Notes: generated from the letters alone by a model not told the origin. Positions 44,456 through 53,960 are shown, numbered from the stretch's first letter. The stretch: DNA of 64,000 nt from Rhizobium phaseoli (GCF_010668805.1 NZ_WUFT01000004.1:306464-370463), one strand, 5' to 3'. Numbers and translations: made by a program.

Positions 44456-45211
44456 TTGGAAACAATCGAGCGACAGGGCGAGGCCGAAAGCCCTGGTACT
44501 GAGAAGCGCCCGCGTGTCCGCCGGAACGTCACGGCGGCAATCGCTCAGGATATCTGTGCGGACCGCTATCCCTCGGGCGCGCCGCTGCCTCGCGAGAACG
44601 ACCTCTGCGAACTCTACGGCGTCAGCCGCACCGTCATACGCGAATCGCTGAAAGTGCTGGAATCAAAGGGGCTGGTCCGCGGCAAACCAAGGGTCGGAAC
44701 CACCGTCTGCGACAAGGACGACTGGAATATCCTCGACGCCGACGTGCTGGAATGGATGGGGCCATACATCAAGGATTTCGACCTGCTCGGCTGCATTCTC
44801 GAAGCCCGCCGCACCATCGAGCCGGCAGCAGCCGAATATGCCGCCGAGCGCGCCAGCGCCCAGGAGATCGCCGATCTCGACAATGCCTGGCGACAGATGC
44901 GCGACAGCGCCCATGACCCGGAAGGCTTCACCGATGCCGACGTCATGTTCCACACGGTACTGCTGACCGCCAGTCACAACCAAGTCTTCCGCCGCCTGTC
45001 GAGCGCCATCCATGCGGCGCTGAAATATGCGCTGCATGCATCCAACATCGGCGTCGAGAATCGTGAGGATGCGGTGCTCGTTCACGGCCAGTTGGTCGAG
45101 GCCCTGCGCATGCGCGACAAGGCTGGCGCCCGCGACTGCGCCAACCGCATGCTCGATCTTGCGGTGCGCGACCTTGCCGCCGCCGAAAAGGCGATCGGCA
45201 GAACGAAATAA
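44456..45211 (+). CDS. GntR-family regulator, DgoR-like
   Basis: FCD-type GntR regulator, about 251 residues from TTG 44456, which has GGAG seven bases upstream. ATG 44411 is an alternative; ATG 44339 would sit inside the operator and is rejected. The HTH reads LCELYGVSRTVIRESLKVLE, and WNILDADVLEWMG is typical of the galactonate regulator DgoR. Transcribed ahead of dgoD and divergently from the sugar transporter, so it probably represses both in the absence of galactonate. Confidence 0.85.
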   Translation: METIERQGEAESPGTEKRPRVRRNVTAAIAQDICADRYPSGAPLPRENDLCELYGVSRTVIRESLKVLESKGLVRGKPRVGTTVCDKDDWNILDADVLEWMGPYIKDFDLLGCILEARRTIEPAAAEYAAERASAQEIADLDNAWRQMRDSAHDPEGFTDADVMFHTVLLTASHNQVFRRLSSAIHAALKYALHASNIGVENREDAVLVHGQLVEALRMRDKAGARDCANRMLDLAVRDLAAAEKAIGRTK

Positions 45212-45265
45212 ACAATCCGCGGTTGGCCGCCGGTCAAAAATCTGAAGAGAGACTGAAGAGCAGCG

Positions 45266-46414
45266 ATGAAGATCACCAAACTCACCACCTATATCGTTCC
45301 GCCGCGCTGGCTGTTTTTGAAGATCGAGACCGACGAGGGCATCGTCGGCTGGGGCGAACCGGTCGTCGAAGGCCGCGCACTGACCGTCCAAGCCGCCGTC
45401 CACGAACTGGAAGACTATCTGATCGGCAAGGATCCCTTCCTGATCGAGGACCACTGGACCGTGATGTATCGCGGCGGTTTCTATCGCGGCGGCGCTGTAC
45501 ACATGAGCGCGATCTCGGGCATCGACCAGGCACTGTGGGACATCAAGGGCAAGGCCCTCGGCCAGCCGATCCATTCCCTGCTTGGCGGCCAGCTGCGTGA
45601 TCGGATCAAAGTCTATTCCTGGATCGGCGGCGACCGTCCCGCGGATGTCGCCAACAATGCCAGGGAGGTGGTTGCCCGCGGCTTCAAGGCGATCAAGCTC
45701 AACGGCTGCGAAGAAATGCAGATCGTCGACACCAACGAGAAAGTGGAAAAGGCGGTCGAAACCATCGCCGCCATCCGCGAGGCGATCGGCCCACATATCG
45801 GCATCGGCGTCGATTTCCATGGCCGCGTGCACAAGCCGATGGCCAAGGTTCTCGCCAAGGAACTCGATCCCTACAAGCTGATGTTTATCGAGGAGCCGGT
45901 GCTCTCCGAAAACAAGGAAGCGCTGCGCGATATCGTCAACCATACCTCGACGCCGATCGCGCTCGGCGAACGGCTGTTTTCGCGCTGGGACTTCAAGCAG
46001 GTCCTTTCCGACGGTTATGTCGACATCATCCAGCCGGACCTTTCGCATGCCGGCGGCATCACCGAATGCCGCAAGATCGCGGCGATGGCCGAAGCCTATG
46101 ACGTGGCGCTGGCGCCGCATTGCCCGCTGGGTCCGATCGCGCTCGCCGCCTGCCTGCAGGTCGATGCCGTCAGCTACAATGCCTTCATCCAGGAACAGAG
46201 CCTCGGCATCCACTACAATAAGGGCAACGACATTCTCGACTACATCTCCAACAAGGAGGTGTTCCACTATGCCGACGGTTTCGTCTCGATCCCTCAAGGG
46301 CCTGGTCTCGGCATCGAGGTCGACGAGGCCTATGTCATCGAGCGCGCCAAGGAGGGTCATCGCTGGCGCAATCCGATCTGGCGCCACGCCGATGGCAGCT
46401 TCGCGGAATGGTGA
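45266..46414 (+). CDS. dgoD: D-galactonate dehydratase
   Basis: Enolase-superfamily enzyme converting D-galactonate to 2-keto-3-deoxy-D-galactonate, about 382 residues. [88 protein letters not shown] and [15 protein letters not shown] match my memory of E. coli DgoD almost segment by segment, including acidic metal ligands and the catalytic His. The following kinase and aldolase genes (dgoK/dgoA) are not in this window. Confidence 0.95.
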   Translation: MKITKLTTYIVPPRWLFLKIETDEGIVGWGEPVVEGRALTVQAAVHELEDYLIGKDPFLIEDHWTVMYRGGFYRGGAVHMSAISGIDQALWDIKGKALGQPIHSLLGGQLRDRIKVYSWIGGDRPADVANNAREVVARGFKAIKLNGCEEMQIVDTNEKVEKAVETIAAIREAIGPHIGIGVDFHGRVHKPMAKVLAKELDPYKLMFIEEPVLSENKEALRDIVNHTSTPIALGERLFSRWDFKQVLSDGYVDIIQPDLSHAGGITECRKIAAMAEAYDVALAPHCPLGPIALAACLQVDAVSYNAFIQEQSLGIHYNKGNDILDYISNKEVFHYADGFVSIPQGPGLGIEVDEAYVIERAKEGHRWRNPIWRHADGSFAEW

Positions 46415-46470
46415 GAGCGCACTTCGCATTGAACTGTCGCAGAATGTCTCTTTTTTTGCGGCGCCTTAAA

Positions 46471-46905
46471 TCAGCCGCTTTGCCGAGCCGGTTCTCGCCT
46501 CCAAGTCACAACGGCGAACATCGGCGCATTCTGTTGAGGCATATTCAGAGGTGCACTTGTGAGTGTCAGCTTGTCGCCCGATAAGTCCAAGTATCTGACT
46601 TGCTCGCTCCCAACCCAAGGCTCAAACCACGCGATGTCGACGCTGGTAACGAGCCGGTTGGGCGGCTCGACCCTATATCGGCCCGAGTAAGCCAGCATCG
46701 AACTGAAAGCTGCTGCCTCATCGCCTTCGGTCTTTGGGTGTGATCGACCACCAGGTGTGATTAGGGCAGACATGCGGCCTTCGGGACTGAACATCACCAT
46801 TCCCGACGGGCGCTCGCCCCAAGGATGCGTTCGCTGGCCTGTTGCGCAGTCCTCAATTTGAAAGGAATCGATGGTCCAGATACCGACCAAATTTTTAGCG
46901 TGCAT
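46471..46905 (-). CDS. lipocalin-like domain protein
   Basis: Small beta-barrel-type protein, about 144 residues, of the lipocalin_5 family, found in bacteria and fungi without a settled function. It starts KNLVGIWTIDSFQIED and contains GMVMFSPEGRMSALIT, AYSGRYRVE and a closing VVTWRRE strand. ATG 46905 has AAAGGA upstream; the longer upstream frame lacks support. No link to its neighbours. Base composition seems more AT-rich than around it. Confidence 0.75.
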   Translation of the reverse strand: MHAKNLVGIWTIDSFQIEDCATGQRTHPWGERPSGMVMFSPEGRMSALITPGGRSHPKTEGDEAAAFSSMLAYSGRYRVEPPNRLVTSVDIAWFEPWVGSEQVRYLDLSGDKLTLTSAPLNMPQQNAPMFAVVTWRREPARQSG

Positions 46906-47178
46906 CGGGTAGTCCTTTAGTTCACCGTTGCAATGCGAAATCTCGAACAAGGGCTTTCTTGTGAAGTCCTGACCATTGGAGAAAAACTGCCTGGGGTGAA
47001 CTCTATCGCAAATATCCCCCAACTCCGACTTTTGCGCATGTCTTTGCGACGATGTTCGCGACTGAAAGCATTCCACTTTTGAGTTGAAGGTTGGTCGCGC
47101 GAGCGGCCTTTTTATCTGCCGTGTAGCATTTCGGTCATCTTATCCGTCATAGGGGAAGCTCAAAGAGGAGATTTCAGC
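46906..47178. other. intergenic region upstream of the lipocalin-like gene and DoxX
   Basis: No gene or clear hairpin seen. It must contain the divergent promoters of the lipocalin-like and DoxX genes; I could not place them with confidence. Confidence 0.4.
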
Positions 47179-47574
47179 ATGGCCAGAGCAATCGCAATCA
47201 TCGTCGCTCGCATCATTTTCAGTTTCGTCTTCTTCATGGCCGCCGGCTTCAAATTCGCCGATATCGGCGCGACGGCGGGTTACATCGCCGCTGCCGGTTT
47301 TCCGATAGCGACATTCCTTGCCTGGCTCGCAGCCTTCTTCGAGATCGCTTTGGCGCTCGCCTTCATCTCCGGGGCCTTCTTCACCGAGGCCAGCCTGCTG
47401 GCAGGGATCTATGTGATCTTCCTCGCCTTCGCCTTCCACGGGCCATCCCATTGGCAGCAGAACCAGGCCGAATTCGGCTTCTTCGTCGATCACTTCACCT
47501 TCCTCGCCGGCCTGCTCTTTGCCGCCGTCCACGGACCGGAGAAATGGGCCTTGAGACACACGCTCCTCAGATAG
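47179..47574 (+). CDS. DoxX-family membrane protein
   Basis: Four-helix inner membrane protein, about 131 residues. ARIIFSFVFFMAAGFKFADI, then AAAGFPIATFLAWLAAFFEI and ALALAFISGAF are DoxX hallmarks. Family members have been tied to redox and thiol stress, but the exact reaction is not settled. AAGAGGAG about 10 bases before ATG 47179. It may be co-transcribed with the SDR gene that follows after 80 bases. Confidence 0.85.
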   Translation: MARAIAIIVARIIFSFVFFMAAGFKFADIGATAGYIAAAGFPIATFLAWLAAFFEIALALAFISGAFFTEASLLAGIYVIFLAFAFHGPSHWQQNQAEFGFFVDHFTFLAGLLFAAVHGPEKWALRHTLLR

Positions 47575-47654
47575 CTCCCTCGAGGCACTCTCTGCCGGAA
47601 CCAACAATGATCCCGAACATTGGCTTACGGTCAACCGGCAAGGAGAGCCTACCC

Positions 47655-48434
47655 ATGGAGCTGAAGGGAAAGATCGCATTGGTGACGGGCGCCGGTTCCG
47701 GCATCGGCAAGGCGGCCGCGCTGAGGCTTGCCGCCGAGGGAGCAAAGGTCGCCGTGCTGAGTCGCACGGCCGACGAGGTCGAAGTGACCTGCGCCGAGAT
47801 CAAGGCCGCCGGCGGCGGATCCATCGCGCTGACGGCTGATACCAGCGACGAGGCGCAGATGCGAAGCGCCGTGGAGCAGCTCACCGATACGTTCCACGGC
47901 ATCGACATCGTCGTCGCCAATGCCGGGATCAACGGCGTCTGGGCGCCGATCGACGATCTGAAGCCGGATGAATGGGACAAGACCATCGCCGTCAATCTGC
48001 GCGGCACCTATCTGACCTTGCATCTGACGGTGCCCCACCTGAAAAGGAATGGCGGCTCGATCGTCGTCGTCTCCTCGATCAACGGCACCCGGACATTCAC
48101 CACGCCGGGCGCCACCGCCTACACCGCAACTAAGGCCGGCCAGGTTGCCATGGTCCAGCAGCTCGCGCTCGAACTCGGCCGGCACGGCATCCGCGTCAAT
48201 GCCGTCTGCCCCGGCGAGATCGAGACCAATATCGGCGCCAACACAGATAGCCGCCATCGCGAGGAGACGGAGGTTCCGGTCATCTGGCCGCAGGGAGATA
48301 TCCCCATCGCCGGCGGCAGAGCGGGCAAGAGCGAGGATGTCGCCGAAACCATTCTCTTCCTCGCCTCGGACCGGGCTCGACACATCACCGGGACGCCGAT
48401 CTGGATCGACGGCGGCCAGGGACTGTTGCGATAG
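47655..48434 (+). CDS. SDR-family oxidoreductase
   Basis: Classical short-chain dehydrogenase, about 259 residues. TGAGSGIGKAAALRL cofactor motif, NAGING, catalytic Ser in VVSSINGTR, YTATKAGQ (Tyr-x3-Lys) and VNAVCPGEIETNI. AGGAGAG precedes ATG 47655. The C-terminus has the GTPIWIDGGQGL segment usual for the family. Substrate unknown; neighbours give no pathway. Confidence 0.9.
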   Translation: MELKGKIALVTGAGSGIGKAAALRLAAEGAKVAVLSRTADEVEVTCAEIKAAGGGSIALTADTSDEAQMRSAVEQLTDTFHGIDIVVANAGINGVWAPIDDLKPDEWDKTIAVNLRGTYLTLHLTVPHLKRNGGSIVVVSSINGTRTFTTPGATAYTATKAGQVAMVQQLALELGRHGIRVNAVCPGEIETNIGANTDSRHREETEVPVIWPQGDIPIAGGRAGKSEDVAETILFLASDRARHITGTPIWIDGGQGLLR

Positions 48435-48452
48435 GCCTGCGTCCTGCGAAGA

Positions 48453-49670
48453 TCAGACGTTCAGCCGGGCGTTATCGAGCGTATAGAGTTCCTGCGCGCG
48501 CTGCACGCCGCGCAACGCATAACGTCCGACACAGGCGAGTGCCGCGCGCTGTTCCTCGGGTATCGCCGTGGCGAAATCGGAAGAGATCAACAGGTTGAGA
48601 TCGACCGAGCGACACATCGAGGCAATGCGGCTGACTTCGTTGACGGCGGGGCCGATGACCGTGAAGTCCAGCCGGTCCTGACTGCCGATATTGCCGTAAA
48701 AGACGTCGCCGATATGCAGGCCGATATAGACATCCGTCGTTGGCCGGTCGTCGGCCTTGCGTTCGCCATTCAGCTTGGCGAGTTTTTCTCGCAGAAGCGC
48801 TTCGGCGTTGAGCGCAGCACGGCAGGTCTCCGCCGGCACCTCGCCCTTGAAGATCGCCAGCACACCGTCGCCGATCAGCTTCAGCACGTTGCCGCCGGAT
48901 TCGTGGATGGCCGTAATCACCGCCTCGCTATAGTCGTTGAGCAGCGGGATGATCTCCTCAGGCGGCACGCTGTCGGAGATCTTGGTGTAGTTCAGAAGAT
49001 CCGAAAACCAGAGTGCGGCGGAAATCCGCTCCGATTTACCGCGGCTGATCTTGCCTTCCATCACCTGGCGCGCCGCGTCCTCGCCGAGATAGACTTCGGC
49101 GATGGTGCGGGCGATGCGCCCGAGCCCGATACACTTGATCGCCAGCCCCAGCACCGGCACCAGCTTGCGCAGGATGGCGAGGTCGTGATCGGAAAAACCC
49201 TCGGGATGTTTGGTCGCGAAATGCGAGAAGAAACAATCCATTTCGCCGATCGTGCCGGCCTCGCTGAAACGATGGATCATCGCTACGAAATCCGTGTGGC
49301 CGGCTTCAGCGATCGTATCGAGCAGGCTGAAATCGATCGGATCGCCAAAGCCGAGACGTCGGCGTATCTCCCGTTCATTGTTGGACCAGAGATAATAAAA
49401 GGCCGAGCGCTGCCAGTTCGCCGCGGCTTCGCCGGAGCTCGTCGAGCCATATTCGAACTCTGTCTCGATCTCCTCCTCGCTGTCCCAACGGAAGGCTCGG
49501 CCCTCATGCACCGGGTGCAGCGTATCCATCAGCGCCAGTCCGCGGTCGAGCGGTAGGCCGGCATTCCGGCAGGCCGCGCAGAAACCGATCATGAGCTCGG
49601 CTTCCGAAGCGCCCTTCAGGCCCTGCTCCGTGATCCAGGCTGCAATTGTGCTGACGTCACTATAATCCAT
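48453..49670 (-). CDS. class III adenylate/guanylate cyclase
   Basis: Nucleotide cyclase of about 405 residues. The catalytic domain occupies about residues 210-400: metal Asp in WFSDLLNYTKISD and in LIGDGVLAIF, the substrate Lys just before it (NVLKLIGDG), and the Asn/Arg pair in FTVIGPAVNEVSRIASM. The N-terminal 200 residues have no recognisable transmembrane helix; a FCAACRNAGLPLDRGLALM segment is typical of the multi-copy soluble cyclases of rhizobia. ATG 49670 chosen with AAGGTGAG upstream. Probably makes cAMP; the signal sensed is unknown. Confidence 0.88.
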   Translation of the reverse strand: MDYSDVSTIAAWITEQGLKGASEAELMIGFCAACRNAGLPLDRGLALMDTLHPVHEGRAFRWDSEEEIETEFEYGSTSSGEAAANWQRSAFYYLWSNNEREIRRRLGFGDPIDFSLLDTIAEAGHTDFVAMIHRFSEAGTIGEMDCFFSHFATKHPEGFSDHDLAILRKLVPVLGLAIKCIGLGRIARTIAEVYLGEDAARQVMEGKISRGKSERISAALWFSDLLNYTKISDSVPPEEIIPLLNDYSEAVITAIHESGGNVLKLIGDGVLAIFKGEVPAETCRAALNAEALLREKLAKLNGERKADDRPTTDVYIGLHIGDVFYGNIGSQDRLDFTVIGPAVNEVSRIASMCRSVDLNLLISSDFATAIPEEQRAALACVGRYALRGVQRAQELYTLDNARLNV

Positions 49671-49734
49671 GCCGCTCACCTTCACTCTCGCCCAAGCTGT
49701 AGTCCGAATTCGGCATCGAAGGAAGCCAATTGGC

Positions 49735-50760
49735 TCAATCGCCGACGGGCATGTTGTAGGGCGTGACGATTTCGACCGATGAGAGCGAGGCCGGAACCGC
49801 CCGACCCGGTGACGTCGCCCGGCCCATGATCGCCCTGAAGGCCGAACGCGCATCGGTTCTGAGATCATGGTGCAGCACGAAGCCGATCCGGCGGGCGGCA
49901 AGCAGGGCGCGGTTGTCGACGTCGAGATCATGGGCGACGAAGGCGTGGACCGGGCGTCTGGCCGCATCGAAGGCTGCCAGCACCGCCCGGTTGCCGCCAC
50001 CGATCGAATAGACGGCATTGATCGTGGGATCGGCGGCAAGGGCAGCCGCCGCGAGTGTTCCCGTCGCCGTGTCGGTGCCGTGCCCCTCGCTGATTTCGGT
50101 GATGCCGATCCCGGGATAATGGGCGCGGATGATGCGGCGAAAGCCGATCTCGCGCTCCTCCTCGCCGCGGAACCGCCCGCTCGACAGCGTCACCAGCACC
50201 CTGCCGCCACCGCTCGCAAGCACTTCGCCGATGAGATAGGCCGCGGTCTCGCCCGCCGCCCGGTTGTCGGCGCCGGCATAGGCGATGCGTGCCGAATTCG
50301 GCAGGTCGGTCACCAGCGTCACCACGGGAATGCCGGCCGCATCCGCCCGCGCAACGGCAGCAGCCACCTCGGCAACGTCAGGCGCCTTGAGCACGATGCC
50401 GTGTGTGCCGCGCAGCCGGATGCGGTCGAGAAGCTGCACCATCTCGGCCGGCTTCATCATCTCGGCAAAATGGAACCGGCATCGGAAGATACCGGGCAGG
50501 AAGGCCGCCATCTCGGCCTCGAAGGCGGCGCGCACCGCATCGCTGAAACGCTGCGGCGTCTCCATGACGATGTCGATCGCCAGCATGCGCCCGCTCGCCA
50601 CCGCCCCGGCCTGCTGCTTTTCGAGCTCGGCGATCGCCGCCTTCACCCGCATTTCCGTCTGTTGGCGCACACCCGGCCGCCCGTTCAACACCCGGTCGAC
50701 CGTCGCGGTGCTCAATCCGGCCTGGAAGGCGATGTCCTTGACGAGAAAGAGATGGGCCAT
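49735..50760 (-). CDS. LacI-family transcriptional regulator
   Basis: About 341 residues. HTH and hinge: LVKDIAFQAGLSTATVDRVL plus NGRPGVR, then a periplasmic-binding-protein-like effector domain (AIDIVMETPQRFSDAV; GIVLKAPDVAEV; AYAGADNRAAGETAAYLIGE). Divergent from the PhyH-type dioxygenase gene with a 92-base shared promoter region, so it most likely controls that gene and the SDR/lactonase genes behind it. Effector probably a sugar or sugar acid. Confidence 0.9.
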   Translation of the reverse strand: MAHLFLVKDIAFQAGLSTATVDRVLNGRPGVRQQTEMRVKAAIAELEKQQAGAVASGRMLAIDIVMETPQRFSDAVRAAFEAEMAAFLPGIFRCRFHFAEMMKPAEMVQLLDRIRLRGTHGIVLKAPDVAEVAAAVARADAAGIPVVTLVTDLPNSARIAYAGADNRAAGETAAYLIGEVLASGGGRVLVTLSSGRFRGEEEREIGFRRIIRAHYPGIGITEISEGHGTDTATGTLAAAALAADPTINAVYSIGGGNRAVLAAFDAARRPVHAFVAHDLDVDNRALLAARRIGFVLHHDLRTDARSAFRAIMGRATSPGRAVPASLSSVEIVTPYNMPVGD

Positions 50761-50852
50761 GGAATCTGTTTGATGGTTTTTTGATGGATTCCTGATCTAT
50801 ATCACCCGGCATCGCGGCGTATAGTGCCTTCATCGAAAGAGGAGGAGCCATC
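50761..50852. promoter_or_regulatory. divergent LacI/PhyH promoter region
   Basis: Contains GGAATC (50761-50766) and GATTCC (50787-50792) as an inverted repeat, enclosing two direct copies of TTTGATGG (50769 and 50780) spaced 11 bases, about one helical turn. Possible regulator-binding sites. AGGAGGAG lies just before ATG 50853. Confidence 0.35.
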
Positions 50853-52040
50853 ATGAAAACCAACAATCAGCAGAAATTGCGCGCCGACCGTGTCTGGCTC
50901 AGCGAAGACAGCTGCGATCTCGAGGATTTTCGCCGCCTGGCGGAACAGACCACCGCACTTGCCGATTACCCCACGGCTTCTGCTGTCGAAAAAAACGTGC
51001 TGATCTATGACAGCCGCAAGGTGACGGCGGCGGCCGCAACGCCGGAGGGCCGGCGCGCCGTGCTGGCCGAAATCTCAGAGGCCTTCGGCGACGGTCCCGG
51101 CGTCGCCGTCTTCAAGCATGCGTACGAGGATACCGGCATTATCGACCGCGCCAGCGCGGTCTTCGATCAGATCATCGAGGAGCAGCACCGAACCTCGACC
51201 GGCGGCGGCGATCACTTCGCCAAACCCGGCGCCAACGATCGCATCTGGAATTCGCTGGAGAAACATTGCCTCGCCGATCCTGCGAATTTCGCCCAATATT
51301 ACGGCAATGCCATCGTCGCACTGGCAAGCCAAGCCTGGCTCGGCCCGAGCTATCAGATGACGGCGCAGGTCAACCGGGTCAATCCGGGCGGCGCGGCGCA
51401 GTCGGCCCATCGCGACTACCATCTCGGCTTCCAATCGTCTGCGGTGATCGAGCAGTTTCCGGCGCATGTGCACCGGCTTTCGCCGGTGCTGACGCTGCAG
51501 GGCGCTGTCGCCCATTGCGATATGCCGCTCGAAAGCGGCCCGACGCTCTTCCTGCCACACAGCCAGACCTATGTGCCGGGTTATCTCGCGCTCAAGCGTC
51601 AGGAGTTCCGGGATTATTTCGAGGCCAACCACATCCAGCTGCCGCTCGAAAAAGGCGACGTCGTCTTCTTCAATCCCGCCCTCTTCCACGCCGCCGGCAC
51701 CAACCGCTCGGCCGATATCAAGCGCGTCGCCAACCTGTTGCAGGTCTCCTCCGCCTTCGGCCGGGCGATGGAAACGGTCAATCGTGAAAAAATGAGCGCC
51801 ACGCTCTTTCCCGCCCTGAAGCGCTTGCGGGGCAAGCTCTCATCGGATGAAATCGCCAACGCAGTTTCCGCCTGCGCCGAAGGTTATTCCTTCCCGACCA
51901 ATCTCGACCGAGACCCGCCGCTCGGCGGCCTGGCGCCGAAAACGCAGGCGCAGTTGATGCACGAGGCATTGAAGGAAGGCTGGAGCGACGAAGCGTTTAC
52001 GGCGGCGCTTGCCGAGCAGGCTGAGAAAAAATTGAGCTGA
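50853..52040 (+). CDS. phytanoyl-CoA dioxygenase-family protein
   Basis: Fe(II)/2-oxoglutarate-type oxygenase, about 395 residues. The iron facial triad is His-x-Asp in SAHRDYHLGF and a distal His in NPALFHAAGTNRS, with a following Arg for 2-oxoglutarate. DMPLESGPTLFLPHSQTY is typical of the PhyH group. Strong ribosome site before ATG 50853. Transcribed divergently from a LacI regulator and followed by an SDR and an SMP-30 lactonase, so it probably starts oxidation of a sugar-like or osmolyte compound; substrate unknown. Confidence 0.8.
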   Translation: MKTNNQQKLRADRVWLSEDSCDLEDFRRLAEQTTALADYPTASAVEKNVLIYDSRKVTAAAATPEGRRAVLAEISEAFGDGPGVAVFKHAYEDTGIIDRASAVFDQIIEEQHRTSTGGGDHFAKPGANDRIWNSLEKHCLADPANFAQYYGNAIVALASQAWLGPSYQMTAQVNRVNPGGAAQSAHRDYHLGFQSSAVIEQFPAHVHRLSPVLTLQGAVAHCDMPLESGPTLFLPHSQTYVPGYLALKRQEFRDYFEANHIQLPLEKGDVVFFNPALFHAAGTNRSADIKRVANLLQVSSAFGRAMETVNREKMSATLFPALKRLRGKLSSDEIANAVSACAEGYSFPTNLDRDPPLGGLAPKTQAQLMHEALKEGWSDEAFTAALAEQAEKKLS

Positions 52041-52129
52041 CCGCCGGAGGCGAACCAGACTGCCCAAATCGAAAAGGCCTTCCGCACCCGCGGAGCGCCA
52101 TTGGCATATCATCACCAGGGAGGAACCAC

Positions 52130-52951
52130 ATGAGCACGGATCACGGCCGCCTCGACGGCAAGATCGCTATCGTCACCGGCGGCACGCAAGGATTGGGCAC
52201 GACCATCGCCCGTCTCTTCGCCGAACGCGGTGCTGAGGGCATCGTTATCTGCGGCCGCAACGAAGCCAAGGGCAGGGCGAAGGCCGCGGAAATCTCTGCC
52301 GCAACCGGCGTGAAGGTCGTCTACGTCAGGGCCGACCTCGGCAAGGTCGAGGACGCCAACAATGTCGTGCATGCCTGCGACGAGGCCTTCGGCCGGGTAG
52401 ACGCGCTGGTCAATGCCGCCGCCATCACCGATCGCGGCACCATCCTCGACACCAGCCCTGAACTCTTCGACGCCATCTTCGCCGTCAACGTGCGCGCACC
52501 GTTCTTCCTGATGCAGGAAACGGTGAAGGTCATGCGCCGCGAAAAGACCGAGGGCACCATCGTCAACATCGGCTCGATGTCGGCAAAAGCCGGCCAGCCC
52601 TTCATCGCTGCCTATTGCGCCTCCAAGGGGGCGTTGGAAACGCTGACGAAGAACACCGCCTATGCGCTGCTGCGCAACCGCATCCGCGTCAACGGCCTCA
52701 ACATCGGCTGGATGGCTTCCGAAGGCGAGGATCGGATCCAGCGTGAGTATCACGATGCGCCCGCCGACTGGCTGGAGAAGGCGGCGGCAAGCCAACCCTT
52801 CGGCCGCCTCGTCGACCCGCATGAAGTGGCGCGCGCCTGCGCCTACCTGTCATCGTCCGAATCCGGCCTGATGACCGGCTCGGTCATCTGCTTCGATCAG
52901 TCGATCTGGGGCGCTTACGACGGCTCGCCGCATCCGGTGGCGGCTCTCTGA
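52130..52951 (+). CDS. SDR-family oxidoreductase
   Basis: Short-chain dehydrogenase, about 273 residues: IAIVTGGTQGLGTTIARLFA, NAAAITDRGT, Ser in NIGSMSAKAG, YCASKGAL (Tyr-x3-Lys). The end SVICFDQSIWGAYDGSPHP is distinctive and recurs in my memory in rhizobial SDRs next to PhyH-type genes. GGGAGGAACC precedes ATG 52130. In the same direction as the dioxygenase and lactonase, suggesting a three-gene catabolic set under the LacI regulator. Confidence 0.9.
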   Translation: MSTDHGRLDGKIAIVTGGTQGLGTTIARLFAERGAEGIVICGRNEAKGRAKAAEISAATGVKVVYVRADLGKVEDANNVVHACDEAFGRVDALVNAAAITDRGTILDTSPELFDAIFAVNVRAPFFLMQETVKVMRREKTEGTIVNIGSMSAKAGQPFIAAYCASKGALETLTKNTAYALLRNRIRVNGLNIGWMASEGEDRIQREYHDAPADWLEKAAASQPFGRLVDPHEVARACAYLSSSESGLMTGSVICFDQSIWGAYDGSPHPVAAL

Positions 52952-53045
52952 TCAGTCATGAGCCCGGCATTTCCCCAAGCCGGGCTCTGGCACCTCTCAG
53001 GATTTGCCGCTAGGAAGATGCGGCAGCATTCAGGGAGAAACTGGC

Positions 53046-53957
53046 GTGGCCGACAATCCGCTTTATGACATCCGCGATGAACGTTTTAGCGCCCTGGTCA
53101 TCGGCAGCGCCGCACTCGACGAGCTCTATTCCGGCGGCCGCTGGACGGAAGGCCCCGTCTGGTTTTCCGACCTCAACTGCCTTCTCTGGAGCGATATTCC
53201 GAACGAACGCATGATGCGCTGGACGCCGGATGGCACGGTCTCGGTCTTCCGCTCGCCCTCCAACTACGTCAACGGCAATACCCGCGACCGGCAGGGCCGG
53301 CTGATCTCCTGCGAACATGGCGGCCGCCGCGTCACCCGCACCGAGACGGACGGCAGCATCACCGTCCTTGCCGACAGCTACAAGGGCAAGCGGCTGAACT
53401 CACCGAACGACGTCGTCGTGCATTCCGATGGCGGCGTCTGGTTCACCGACCCGACCTACGGCATCCTCTCGGACTACGAGGGCCACAAAGCCGAGCCCGA
53501 GCAGCCGACCCGCAACGTCTACCGGATCGACCCGGCAAACGGCGCGATCGAGGCCGTCGTCGAGGACTTCATCCAGCCGAACGGCCTTGCCTTCTCGCCC
53601 GACGAGACGAAGCTCTACATTGCCGATTCCGGCTCGGCGAAACATGACGTGCCGCGCCATATAAGAGTTTTCGACGTCGTCGACGGCAGGAAGCTCGCTA
53701 ACAGCCGCTATTTCTGCAGCCTCGACGTCGGCAACCCTGACGGTTTCCGCTTCGATGTCAGCGGCAATCTCTGGACGAGTGCCGGCGACGGCGTGCATTG
53801 CTTTTCCCCCGACGGGGCCCTGCTCGGCAAGATCAGGGTGCCGCAGACGGTGTCCAATCTCACCTTCGGCGGCCCCAAGAAAAACCGGCTCTTCATCACC
53901 GCGACGCGCTCGGTCTATTCGATCTATACGAAGACCAACGGCGCCCAATATCCGTAA
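53046..53957 (+). CDS. SMP-30/gluconolaconase-family lactonase
   Basis: Six-bladed beta-propeller lactone hydrolase, about 303 residues. Metal ligands are visible as Glu in TEGPVWF, Asn in LNSPNDVVVH, Asn in IQPNGLAFSPDE and Asp in GNPDGFRFD. The start is GTG 53046, with GGGAG about nine bases upstream. It would open a sugar lactone formed by a dehydrogenase. It could complement the galactose pathway encoded 8 kb to the left, but proximity favours the PhyH/SDR set. Convergent with thuA-like, three bases between stops. Confidence 0.9.
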   Translation: MADNPLYDIRDERFSALVIGSAALDELYSGGRWTEGPVWFSDLNCLLWSDIPNERMMRWTPDGTVSVFRSPSNYVNGNTRDRQGRLISCEHGGRRVTRTETDGSITVLADSYKGKRLNSPNDVVVHSDGGVWFTDPTYGILSDYEGHKAEPEQPTRNVYRIDPANGAIEAVVEDFIQPNGLAFSPDETKLYIADSGSAKHDVPRHIRVFDVVDGRKLANSRYFCSLDVGNPDGFRFDVSGNLWTSAGDGVHCFSPDGALLGKIRVPQTVSNLTFGGPKKNRLFITATRSVYSIYTKTNGAQYP

Positions 53958-53960
53958 GGA

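Noticed and set aside
46415..46470. T-run after dgoD as a terminator
   Set aside because: A seven-T run is present but the bases before it do not form a convincing GC-rich stem.
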